Assembly (NCBI RefSeq): GCF_019754945.1
Contig: NZ_JAEUWU010000002.1
Coordinates: forward strand, 310,001-374,000
DNA: 64,000 bases
Direction: 5' to 3'
From: Corynebacterium pseudokroppenstedtii
GTDB taxonomy: Bacteria; Actinomycetota; Actinomycetes; Mycobacteriales; Mycobacteriaceae
In this document: positions 8,920-15,903 of the stretch, in pieces
Numbering within the stretch: position 1 is the first letter of the stretch
How the letters are laid out: every line of letters starts with the position of its first letter
The notes under the pieces: model-generated
Told to the model about the DNA's origin: nothing
What the model saw: only the letters and a program-made list of their open reading frames with translations
Databases searched by the model: none
Position numbers and translations under genes: made by a program

Positions 8920-9342
8920 ATGGGAGAAGATTCAGAGAAGATTGCCGAGTTGGAGCAGAGGATCGAGCATCTATCTATCCAAGTCGAACGCCTCATTGAC
9001 CTGCACAACCCTTTCCCATCGCCGTTGACACCGTTTCGAAAAAGAGCCATGTTAAATGCCCTCACTTTCGAACAAGAGACATTAGCTATCAAACTCTTAG
9101 GAGCGGTAAGCGCTTTCAACAAAGGTGAAAAGGTTGACATCAATCAGGGTTTACTGCCATTTCCTCACGAAACCGTTGCGCTTTTTAACGACTATGCAGA
9201 CGGAGGAACAATCGACGCCAATCAAGTAAAGAACATGATAAAAACGTTCATTCCAGGTGGCGATGCTTCCGTCCACGACCTGCTCGAGGCGTGGGAGGCA
9301 GGTCAGAATAGAATTCGACCCAACAACGACGAACACCACTGA
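8920..9342 (+). CDS. Orphan protein with an N-terminal coiled coil
   Basis: This is a 140-residue soluble protein that I do not recognise. The start is the ATG at 8920, preceded by TTAAGGAG at the right distance; the open frame extends 9 codons upstream without a site. Residues 4-32 (KIAELEQRIEHLSIQVERLI) form a short amphipathic coiled coil, followed by a globular alpha-helical part with no cysteines and no evident catalytic motif. It is the best-preserved plus-strand gene at the left end of the island. Lower GC content than the mrp genes suggests transfer. Confidence 0.75.
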   Translation: MGEDSEKIAELEQRIEHLSIQVERLIDLHNPFPSPLTPFRKRAMLNALTFEQETLAIKLLGAVSAFNKGEKVDINQGLLPFPHETVALFNDYADGGTIDANQVKNMIKTFIPGGDASVHDLLEAWEAGQNRIRPNNDEHH

Positions 9343-9614
9343 TCGACTAGATAACCATCACATTAATCATGCCTACAATGGGCACCGTTCCGACGTGCCG
9401 TGGGCTGTGATCCTAGGCGTTTACTCTATCTTCTACTCTTTCCAAGGCCCTGTCTTGAACCAACACTGTCGGCATAGAGGGACATTTAGGCCGATGCGAG
9501 CTTGATACTAATCAGCGCATTCAGCGAAACACCTTGTGTTTGATTTGCAATAGCGAATTAATGATGCTTGTTCGCTGAGCGTGGGCTCCCTGGCGTGAAG
9601 CTCGGAAAGTAGAG

Positions 9615-9770
9615 CTATTTTTCCTCGGTCTTTTCTTTGCCGCTTTGGAAAAAGGCTTTAAAGCCTTTTTCTTGAAGCTCAGGATTCTCACGCATTCTTA
9701 TCCTGAGACCGAGAATCCTCCCGATAACGGCTCCTGATAAAACAATTATGGAAATGGCATATAAAGGCAT
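9615..9770 (-). CDS. 51-residue single-helix membrane protein, copy A
   Basis: The ATG at 9770 is preceded by TTAAGGAGCAGG. The protein starts MPLYAISIIVLSGAVIG, giving one membrane helix, and then a basic region IRMRENPELQEKGFKAFF and a charged tail. It is clearly related to the protein at 10061-10216: same length, same start, same ribosome site, and the motif (R)MR(E/D)NPELQ(E/G)KG(F/L)K. I do not recognise the family. The predicted topology is an outside N-terminus and a basic cytoplasmic tail. Confidence 0.65.
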   Translation of the reverse strand: MPLYAISIIVLSGAVIGRILGLRIRMRENPELQEKGFKAFFQSGKEKTEEK

Positions 9771-10060
9771 GGCCTGCTCCTTAACTATCGTGAATTTTTA
9801 TCAATACAGGCTTACTGCTCATTCCCGCGAGACCGTTTCTCCAAGGGCACACAGAAAGGTCGCAGTACCCACATCTGTCAAACATAAGTGAAAACACCAC
9901 TAACCAGCACAGAAGCTATTAAGTAATAACAAACGGTTGACGGGGAAAAGTTTTAGTCATTAATCCAAGACCCTGGCCACAAGAAAGACCCCACACCGCC
10001 CCGGCATCTTAACCCTTTGCTCCGCGTGGAACTCTCTGTAAATAAGCTCGGATCATAGGA
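9771..10060 (-). other. Gap holding a decayed copy of the gene upstream of copy B
   Basis: Read on the minus strand, about 90 bases before copy A align with the 3' end of the gene at 10227-10508: GGAGAAAC, then AGCA-TAAGCC, then TTAAGGAGC at matching spacing. The reading frame is broken here (the GET-containing frame stops after ten codons). The rest of the gap shows no gene. Confidence 0.4.
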
Positions 10061-10216
10061 CTATTGGCGCTCGGCCTGACCCTTGTCCTTCTGGAACAAT
10101 ATTTTTAGACCTTTTCCTTGAAGCTCGGGGTTGTCTCTCATTCGTTTGATGAGACCAAGGGCGTACCCGATACTTCCTCCTGCTAAGACCACGATGAAGA
10201 CGACGAATAGTGGCAT
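10061..10216 (-). CDS. 51-residue single-helix membrane protein, copy B
   Basis: The ATG at 10216 follows ATTAAGGAGCGGGAT, a strong ribosome site that overlaps the end of the upstream gene. The protein starts MPLFVVFIVVLAGGSIGYALG (one helix) and continues KRMRDNPELQGKGLKILF and a Lys/Gln/Glu tail. It is the paralogue of the protein at 9615-9770, about 40 percent identical by eye. The open frame extends 11 codons upstream, but the ribosome site fixes the start at 10216. Confidence 0.7.
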   Translation of the reverse strand: MPLFVVFIVVLAGGSIGYALGLIKRMRDNPELQGKGLKILFQKDKGQAERQ

Positions 10217-10226
10217 ATCCCGCTCC

Positions 10227-10508
10227 TTAATCTCTCGTGAGGGCTTCAATGGCAGGGCTTGCTACCCACGTCCAAAAGAAGGTTTCTCCGACGGCAGCTA
10301 ATTCCGCTATGACCAAGTGAACGGCAGCGATAGATAAAACGTCCGCCCAAAACAGCTCATGTACGGTGCCAACCGTGGGGATTACATAGGAACACACGTT
10401 TTCTTTCGATGCACTACGGAACAGAAGCATGAGGCAGTCTTCGCCCATAATGCCCTTCCCACTCATGGGAGACGCCGGACTGAACGTCAGCTTCGAGCCA
10501 ATGCGCAA
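10227..10508 (-). CDS. Small hydrophobic protein upstream of copy B
   Basis: This frame ends 10 bases before copy B, so the two would be co-translated. The C-terminal 60 residues look genuine: HELFWADVLSIAAVHLVIAE then AAVGETFFWTWVASPAIEAL, amphipathic to hydrophobic with acidic residues. The N-terminal 25-30 residues are less convincing, and the start is uncertain (ATG at 10508 or an internal ATG/GTG). Support comes from a recognisable decayed copy in the matching place before copy A. I do not recognise the family. Confidence 0.4.
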   Translation of the reverse strand: MRIGSKLTFSPASPMSGKGIMGEDCLMLLFRSASKENVCSYVIPTVGTVHELFWADVLSIAAVHLVIAELAAVGETFFWTWVASPAIEALTRD

Positions 10509-10915
10509 TCTATCAAAGTCGTAAGCACTCGGACACTACCCAGTTTAAGGATAGGTTTACTTAGCTGGCATTAGTTAGAAGGGATTCTTCACTTATACAG
10601 GGGGTAATTTGGGGCGCTAATTTGTCTGATATCGGACTATTTCCGCAGAGTAATGCTTTTAGAGTGGCATCCCCTCGAGTTCTTCGACTCTAGAAAATGG
10701 CTAAATACTTATCACCGCCAAGAGAGTGAGCCATACGAAGGGTAGCTGCACGCCGACCGAACACAGCCTCTGTTGGCGCTCATTTTTAAGGGCAACAACT
10801 GAGGCCTGAGGGGCCCCAACGTTCTCCCTACCCGGTGTAGCGGAGTACAATCTTCGTCTGAAAGCCCCTGTAGGTCCGGAGTAACCAAATATTCTTTGGG
10901 TGCGAAAGCCGGATA
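10509..10915. other. Gene-free AT-rich stretch
   Basis: I see no convincing coding frame on either strand. The stretch carries GAGGCCTGAGGGGCCCC-like GC runs at about 10801-10820 with no T-tract. It probably holds the promoter of the minus-strand unit below it and the decayed 3' flank of the Abi fragment above it. Confidence 0.4.
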
Positions 10916-11300
10916 TCAGGGATCCGGGAGTGCTGCGGGATCAATCCAGTTAGATACGTTCTTGATAGCAGTCTCATCGCAGTCAAGATCCGCCAATTCC
11001 TCTTGTTAGTCTTGCTTTACGAGGGGTTCATGGTGCGCACACCGATTTCGCAGGCGATAGACCTCATCAAACTCCGTCTTAAAATCTTCCAGCGACGGGC
11101 TGACTGCGGTATCAACCCCGTTACGCAGAAGCACCTTCACGTGGATGGTATCCGCTTAAAAGGTTGTGGTGGGCTGAGTGTTCCAGACATAGAACGCTTC
11201 GGGATCACGATGGTGAGCATATGTGCGGGTACTTGGGTGGGAAGACCACTGCTCAAGATCGTTGAAGGTCACGCATTTCATCGGGCTACAGTTTTTGACG
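10916..11300 (-). pseudogene. C-terminal remnant of an Abi-like (Abi_2 family) protein
   Basis: A single minus-strand frame, without frameshift but with two in-frame TAA stops, encodes the hallmark EVYRLRNRCAHHEPLV (coded around 11020-11070). After it come NVSNWIDPAAL and a terminal stop at 10916; before it comes FYVWNTQPTT. RNR-AHHEP is the conserved C-terminal motif of Abi_2/AbiD/F abortive-infection proteins. There is no start codon with a ribosome site and the N-terminal half is missing. An N-terminal piece of the same family lies on the same strand at 14307-14517. Confidence 0.7.
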
Positions 11301-11456
11301 AAAGCCCCGGAGCGATCCCTGAACCTGAAAAACGGTCACATCGCCCGGGTTACCTTTTTGCTGTATAAACCATGCGGGTATGTGCGAAAATATCTCCGGG
11401 TTAAGAGTCAAAATCCGGCGCGGATTTTTACACGGAACAGTTCGAAAATGATGTAC

Positions 11457-11970
11457 ATTGAAGGCATTGTGATACCCCGTCGAGGTAAAATAATTCTGGA
11501 GCTTTCACGGTAGGCGGTGATCCGATTTATGTTGGGCGAAACACTTCTTTTCACAACTTATTTCCTCGCTCGAGAGTCTGATCTAGAACGATTTCATAAA
11601 CAGTATTTAAAAAGGATAGATAAGGCTCGAGAGATTACAGAGATACTCTATGTAACTGACGAAATCACACACGGAGGTGATGAAGTAATTCGGGAAGTCA
11701 TGATGCTAGATTTCCGTAGGGATATGCGAGACTTCGGCACTTACCCATTTGATGAAGATGAATGGGGTTTGTATAGCCTTTCGTGTGTGGCTAAAGACGT
11801 TGACGAGCCCGCCAGTGAAGGGTCTAACGTGTCTAGGCTATGGTATGACCTAGCTTTGGGCGAAGAGACGGTCCCTAGGGAATTTAACAGTCGTGTAAGA
11901 GCCGTTAATGTGTCGAGCGATGGCAGAGGGTTCCCTCTGGAATCCATTGACGACTGATCGTGATCCAGAA
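11457..11970 (+). repeat. Direct repeat copy 1 (about 514 bp, carries an orphan gene and its leader)
   Basis: The segment from ATTGAAGGCATTGTG to GATCGTGATCCAGAA recurs almost unchanged at 12962-13478. The repeat includes 60 bases of leader, with a possible -10 (TAAAAT near 11485), and the full gene. The copies differ by scattered substitutions and one inserted codon in copy 2. Confidence 0.9.
11517..11957 (+). CDS. Orphan acidic protein, copy 1 of a tandem duplicate
   Basis: This is a 146-residue soluble acidic protein that I do not recognise. It starts with GTG at 11517 or ATG at 11529 (MLGETLLFTTYFLARESDLE); the ribosome site is weak for both. The middle is highly charged (YLKRIDKAREITEILYVTDE and DFRRDMRDFGTYPFDEDEWG). 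It has no signal peptide, membrane helix or cysteine pair. The second copy at 13022-13465 differs at only a few residues, mostly near the C-terminus. A small acidic protein in tandem copies would fit an immunity or antitoxin role, but that is speculation. Confidence 0.7.
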   Translation: MIRFMLGETLLFTTYFLARESDLERFHKQYLKRIDKAREITEILYVTDEITHGGDEVIREVMMLDFRRDMRDFGTYPFDEDEWGLYSLSCVAKDVDEPASEGSNVSRLWYDLALGEETVPREFNSRVRAVNVSSDGRGFPLESIDD

Positions 11971-12049
11971 CTTCAACGAAATATCCATATGATAAACGCC
12001 ATGATCGACCTCTTGATTCAGGCGTCAACGTGCAGTACCGCCGATTAAC

Positions 12050-12413
12050 CCACTCGCTATGTCCACCGCCAACCCACCCGATGATCCATCGCAAATGGTG
12101 ATCCACTCCGATCGGGGTTGTCAGTACCTCAGTCGGAACTGATGTGATGCTGCCACGACAGCGGGTTTCCACAAATCGATGTCACGGAGAGGATGCAGCG
12201 CTGATAACGCTGCATGTGAGGTTTTTCGGCCGGATGAAGGTCGAGACGTTCCACGACTACCGCTGGGAAAATAAGACCGAGTTAGTTACCGCAGTCGAAG
12301 ACTATCTGAAGTTCTACAACGAAGATCGCATCACCAACATGCTGGGCGGACTAACTATCGAGGAACACCGCCGTATGATGACGGCATAACCTGTCCAAAA
12401 AGTGTCCGCACCA
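12050..12413 (+). mobile_element. IS3-family transposase remnant (3' end only)
   Basis: From 12095 the frame reads MVIHSDRGCQYLS, then after a stop GFHKSMSRRGCSADNAACE, then in the next frame FFGRMKVETFHDYRWENKTE and a C-terminus ending at 12389. HSDRG-QY...SMSR-GC--DNA--E-FF---K-E is the DDE integrase core of IS3-type OrfB proteins, including the second D and the E. A stop and a frameshift near a T-run (12222) make it inactive. TGTCCAAAAAGTGTCCGCACC after 12390 (the last 20 or so bases) resembles an IS3 right end. The left part of the element is gone. Confidence 0.8.
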
Positions 12414-12419
12414 CCTTTT

Positions 12420-12581
12420 GTCGTATTAACCCCGTCGCCACATGTTGCGATTGGTCCTACCCTGAATGGGGACGAGATTGGCGTGATGCTCGTGGTCCAT
12501 CCCGCTGAGCAGGTGAGTATCTTCCGCTACATGGAGGCTCGAGCAAAGATCAAAAGGATAGTCAAGAAAGGAGGGGACTAA
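12420..12581 (+). pseudogene. Remnant of a BrnT/DUF4258-like toxin
   Basis: The frame ending at the TAA 12579-12581 reads GPTLNGDEIGVMLVVHPAEQ and then VSIFRYMEARAKIKRI. This matches the C-terminal half of small RelE-like or BrnT-like toxins in position and pattern (hydrophobic strand, then IFR-MEAR). The N-terminus is missing, replaced by the IS3 end just upstream, so the gene is truncated. It lies 2 bases before the antitoxin-like gene, the usual toxin-first arrangement of this type. The family call is tentative. Confidence 0.45.
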
Positions 12582-12583
12582 CC

Positions 12584-12900
12584 ATGACTCAGAAGAATAA
12601 CCGAGAGGAATGCGCCTGCGATCTTTCCGCGTGGGCAGAATCTGATGCCGCAATCGAGGCCCTGGAAAACAGCACCACTCCCCGCGATACTGCCGAGGGA
12701 AGGTTCACCCCCTGAGGCTTTTCGTCAGGCCGACCTCGGCTAGAAGACAGAAGCCAACACAAAATAGGGCCCTCCCTACGCCGACAGGTACACCTGCCGG
12801 ACGAACTGAGCACTGCCCGTGGCACCTACGCTGCCAGGCACGGTGTCAACCCCGATGAGGTTATGCGGTAGATGCTTTCTCGATTCTTGAACAATAGACC
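12584..12900 (+). pseudogene. Remnant of a ribbon-helix-helix antitoxin
   Basis: A strong GAAAGGAGG site precedes the ATG at 12584. The frame reads CDLSAWAESDAAIEALENST and stops at TGA 12713. In the same frame it resumes GRPRLE and RRQVHLPDELSTARGTYAAR, then HGVNPDEVMR and TAG at 12869. The R-QVHLPDEL and PDEVMR parts match RHH antitoxins that follow small toxins in actinobacteria. Two in-frame stops and no frameshift suggest fairly recent decay. Confidence 0.55.
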
Positions 12901-12961
12901 GCTGCCTAAGTGCACTGACCAGGTATATTGGGTGGTCCACGGGCTACCTCGCTTGCTGACT

Positions 12962-13478
12962 ATTGAAGGCATTGTGATACCCCGTCGAGGTAAAATAATT
13001 CTGAAGCTTTCACGGTAGGCGGTGATCCGATTTAATATGTTGGGCGAAACTCTTCTTTTTACAACTTACTTCCTCGCTCGAGAGTCTGATCTTGAAAGAT
13101 TTCATAAACAGTATTTAAAAAGGATAGATAAGGCTCGAGAGATCACAGAGATACTCTATGTAACTGACGAAATTACACATGGAGGAGATGAAGTAATTCG
13201 CGAAGTCATGATGCAAGATTTCCGTAGGGATATGCGAGACTTCGGCACTTACCCATTTGATGAAGATGAATGGGGTTTGTACAGCCTTTCGTGTGTGGCT
13301 AAAGACGTTGACGAACCCGCCATGGAAGGGGCTAGTGTATCTCGGCTATGGCGTGATTTAGCTTTGGGCGAAGAGACGGTCCCTAGGGAATTTACCAGTC
13401 AAGTAGAAGCCGTTAATGTGTCGAGCGATGGCAGAGGGTTCCCTCTGGAATCTACTTGTGACTGATCGTGATCCAGAA
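12962..13478 (+). repeat. Direct repeat copy 2 (about 517 bp)
   Basis: This is the second copy of 11457-11970, with the same leader, gene and trailing GATCGTGATCCAGAA. It is 3 bases longer because of one extra codon near the start of the gene. Confidence 0.9.
13022..13465 (+). CDS. Orphan acidic protein, copy 2 of a tandem duplicate
   Basis: This is the near-identical partner of the protein at 11517-11957, 147 residues with one inserted Asn at position 5. Most base differences are silent or conservative; amino-acid changes cluster in residues 109-130 and at the C-terminus (ESTCD against ESIDD). Mostly silent divergence with an intact frame in both copies suggests that both were kept under selection after duplication. 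Function unknown. Confidence 0.7.
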   Translation: MIRFNMLGETLLFTTYFLARESDLERFHKQYLKRIDKAREITEILYVTDEITHGGDEVIREVMMQDFRRDMRDFGTYPFDEDEWGLYSLSCVAKDVDEPAMEGASVSRLWRDLALGEETVPREFTSQVEAVNVSSDGRGFPLESTCD

Positions 13479-13712
13479 TCTCGTCGAAAATACCAAAGAA
13501 AAATGCTGAAATGGTGACTGCATACACAACCGCAACTGCCTGATAATCCACTCACCATGGCCAGGCAGTGCAATTTTGGTTGGGTGAGTTGTTGGATGAG
13601 TCGGCCTTTCTTCTTTGCTCAATTGCACGATCTTACGGGTGAATTCATATTTTGCTCTCTGGGGTTAAACCGACATAAGAGTGCGATGCCCCCAATAATT
13701 TGCTTCAGTCGC

Positions 13713-13952
13713 CTATTTCTTCTCAGAAGGCTTTATCGAGAAAGCAGATGTAGCGCCTATCAAGGCTCCAGTCGCTGCCCATAGGAGGCAACTCTTAAGA
13801 GTGAAGTCGATATCCTCTGTATCACTCTGTGTCGCTCTATAGGTCAGCGTGATGTTGAATTCAGCGCGCAGCCAACAAAGGATTACACCAATGAGGGCGA
13901 ATGCCACAATAATTAGAACTCTTTTCCCTGCTGTGGTCAGTGTCTGTTTAAT
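13713..13952 (-). CDS. Small two-helix membrane protein, possibly with an ATT start
   Basis: The protein has two helices (VLIIVAFALIGVILCWLRA and LLWAATGALIGATSAFS) separated by about 25 polar residues (TQSDTEDIDF). The only good ribosome site, AGGAGTACACC, lies directly before ATTAAACAG at 13952, so either ATT is the start (79 residues) or a former ATG has mutated. The next standard start is a GTG at 13907 with no site, which would cut into helix 1. I do not recognise the family. Confidence 0.55.
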   Translation of the reverse strand: MKQTLTTAGKRVLIIVAFALIGVILCWLRAEFNITLTYRATQSDTEDIDFTLKSCLLWAATGALIGATSAFSIKPSEKK

Positions 13953-14023
13953 GGTGTACTCCTAGTGTCAAGATTTTATAACTGACAGGAGCACTTTTGC
14001 CGAAGACGCCAATAAGCCCGCTA

Positions 14024-14320
14024 CTAAAGCATTGCCGTCTTTGCCTGCTTCGGATTATGAGAGTTTTTACGTCTCTTTCGATCCACCGCGAGATTGAAGG
14101 GAACCGCGACGATGGCCCCGACTGTAACTCCTAAGAGGAGGACTCGGCTCCTATAGCTTTCCTCTATGTCAGCGGCGATGACAATAATATAGACGACCAG
14201 CAAGCTTCCGAGGATCAGGCGGGCTTGAATTGCGTACTGAACCTTGGGAGACAGTATTTCGTGACTCCTGTCGCTGTCTGAGTTACTAGGACTCTTCTGC
14301 AGTTTACTATCCAGACTGTT
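14024..14320 (-). pseudogene. Membrane-protein remnant without a start codon
   Basis: An open frame of 98 codons reads as a plausible protein: a polar N-terminus, VQYAIQARLILGSLLVVYII, a short acidic loop (DIEESYRS), a second helix VLLLGVTVGAIVAVPFN and a basic tail, ending at 14024. No ATG, GTG or TTG occurs before the first helix, and a stop lies just upstream (14321-14323). It begins where the Abi N-terminal remnant ends, so the 5' end was probably lost when the two were joined. Confidence 0.45.
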
Positions 14321-14517
14321 TTATCCCACTAACCAAGCTCGACATGCGTCTTACGTCTTTCTTCCTAAAAGGATGCAAGTAGCCGGTCAGACGATAGTAG
14401 CCGATCCGGCGAATCCCCTCTCTAGCTCGGAATACGTCACTGATAACGAGGCCCCCGGTGGAATAATTCCTGAATTTAGCCTTCAATACTGAAACGGGGT
14501 TTGCAATAACGCGGCAT
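14307..14517 (-). pseudogene. N-terminal remnant of an Abi-like (Abi_2 family) protein
   Basis: ATG at 14517 begins MPRYCKPRFSIEG, then a stop and a frame change, after which the sequence reads GLVISDVFRAREGIRRIGYY and then RLTGYLHPFRKKD. KP-SI near the start followed by a-----I-YYRL-GY--PFR is the N-terminal signature of Abi_2 (AbiD/F) proteins. The frame ends at 14307 after about 60 residues. It lies just outside the tRNA-Ser terminators. The matching C-terminal piece lies 3 kb away on the same strand (10916-11300). Confidence 0.7.
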
Positions 14518-14539
14518 CACGATTCTCCCCATAACAAAA

Positions 14540-14575
14540 ATCAGCCCGAGCCACCAACGTGGCGAGCTGGCTGAT
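14540..14575 (-). terminator. Rho-independent terminator downstream of tRNA-Ser
   Basis: On the minus strand ATCAGCC and GGCTGAT pair, with an inner GCCAC/GTGGC stem, followed at once by TTTTTG (plus-strand AAAAA at 14536-14540). Confidence 0.7.
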
Positions 14576-14602
14576 CATAATGAAGTCAGAATAACCCAAA
14601 AT

Positions 14603-14645
14603 ATCCCCAGCGTAGAGGCCAATAACCGGCCCGCACGCTGGGGAT
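14603..14645 (-). terminator. Long hairpin just after the tRNA-Ser 3' end
   Basis: ATCCCCAGCGT and ACGCTGGGGAT form a perfect 11-bp stem with an inner GGCC/GGCC. It starts 5 bases after the tRNA and is followed on the minus strand by ATATTTTGGG. It probably terminates or helps process the tRNA transcript, in tandem with the hairpin at 14540-14575. Confidence 0.6.
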
Positions 14646-14650
14646 CATTG

Positions 14651-14736
14651 CGGAGGTAGAGGGATTTGAACCCCCGGTCCGTGTTAGGGACGCTCGCTTT
14701 CAAGGCGAGTGCATTCGGCCGCTCTGCCATACCTCC
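14651..14736 (-). tRNA. tRNA-Ser (anticodon UGA)
   Basis: The 86-base minus-strand sequence starts GGAGGTATGGCAGAGCGG and ends TACCTCCG, so the acceptor arms pair over 7 bases. The anticodon loop is CTTGAAA (TGA, reading UCA codons), the long variable arm typical of class II tRNAs is present, and the T-loop is GGGTTCAAATC. The CCA is not encoded. Its 3' end faces the low-GC island, the orientation expected if the island entered at this gene. Confidence 0.95.
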
Positions 14737-14913
14737 AAGGGTTTACATATGTGCTGTACGTCAACTCCCCCACCATCGAAAACGTCGAGGAACGACATGA
14801 CATGGGGGTGCTCTCAGCACAACGTGACTATGTTAGCCCATCCATACCGGCAACACCAAGCTCGGGAGAAGCTCCTTCCCAGTGTGGTACATGACGGGAT
14901 AACTTGCTCAGAT

Positions 14914-14971
14914 TGAGCAGGCGCGAACTCTCTGTTGCACCTACTTGCCACACTGAGCAGGCGCGAACTCT
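14914..14971. repeat. Short direct repeat with a 40-base period
   Basis: TGAGCAGGCGCGAACTCT occurs at 14914-14931 and again at 14954-14971. The second copy encodes the C-terminus of the beta-lactamase-like lipoprotein (EFAPAQ); the first lies just beyond its stop. It looks like a slippage duplication of the gene end. Confidence 0.7.
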
Positions 14972-15903
14972 TTCTGATGCGCTTTCACCACAGCAGCGAG
15001 GTCATTCAGAGCAGATTGTCCTGTCTCATACGTTCCGTCCGACGGGTGAGCTGCTAAAGCAACAGCTATCCGTCCCGTCGGACCGTCGAAAAACCCAATC
15101 TGCCTGACCAGATAGGCACCATCTTCATCTGGCCCCCATCCACCTTTAAAGTGAGCGCCAGGAATAGTGCCCAGCCCCCAACGCTGGTCGGGGTTAATCT
15201 GCCCCATTTGTTCGATGACAAATTCCGCGCCCGACACGCAGGGAAGGTTCGCTGCAAACAAAGCAGAGTCCTCCACGGCCCATTGTGTCTGCCCAAACCC
15301 TGAATAGTGCGGACGGATCGCGTCGATCTGCACCTTTGTGTTGGGGTTACCACCGTCAGCTAAAACTTGGTGGACGGCTTGTCCGGAAGCCTCTCCGCCG
15401 CCCAAGGATCGCCATAAAGCGTCGGCGGCGTCGTTATCGGAAGCACGAATGGCATCCTGAACGTTCGCCTGGATGTCGTCGGAATTGTTATTGCGGAGGG
15501 CAGCGATAGCCAGCGGGACCTTGATGGATGACCACGCGGGGTAGGGATCGACGTGCCCGAAACGTCGGACCTGCTTGCCATCGGAGACGGCCAACTCCGC
15601 CATTCCCCCGTATTTCTTAATGACCTGGTCAACGGCTTCTTGCATGGGTGCGTCGGCTTTACCGGATAACTCCGGGGTGCCTGCCTCCGTATTTTCGATG
15701 GATGGGTGCGGGCCGGGCACACTGGGCGGCAACGTATCGGCATTCTCTGGCACCGATGATGGTGTGGAATCGGCTCGGTCCGGGTTACCGATTGTGCAGG
15801 ATGAGAGCATCACTCCCGACGCGACCAGCCCGGCGACACACATGCGAAACCGGCGACGACGGTGCGAGCGTGACGCAGCCCTTCCAGGTAAGTTGCCCAT
15901 CAT
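14941..15903 (-). CDS. Beta-lactamase-like serine hydrolase lipoprotein
   Basis: This is a 320-residue lipoprotein: a basic N-terminus, hydrophobic segment and lipobox VMLSSC near residue 36, then a Pro/Ser-rich linker to about 80. The rest has the order of motifs of the class A beta-lactamase/penicillin-recognising fold: SSIK (SxxK) near 125, SDND (SDN) near 155 and HFKGGWG (in place of KTG) near 252. It may hydrolyse or bind a peptidoglycan-like substrate at the outer face of the membrane; true beta-lactamase activity is uncertain. Its start overlaps the end of the next gene upstream by 4 bases (ATGA), so the two are translationally coupled. Confidence 0.75.
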   Translation of the reverse strand: MMGNLPGRAASRSHRRRRFRMCVAGLVASGVMLSSCTIGNPDRADSTPSSVPENADTLPPSVPGPHPSIENTEAGTPELSGKADAPMQEAVDQVIKKYGGMAELAVSDGKQVRRFGHVDPYPAWSSIKVPLAIAALRNNNSDDIQANVQDAIRASDNDAADALWRSLGGGEASGQAVHQVLADGGNPNTKVQIDAIRPHYSGFGQTQWAVEDSALFAANLPCVSGAEFVIEQMGQINPDQRWGLGTIPGAHFKGGWGPDEDGAYLVRQIGFFDGPTGRIAVALAAHPSDGTYETGQSALNDLAAVVKAHQKEFAPAQCGK

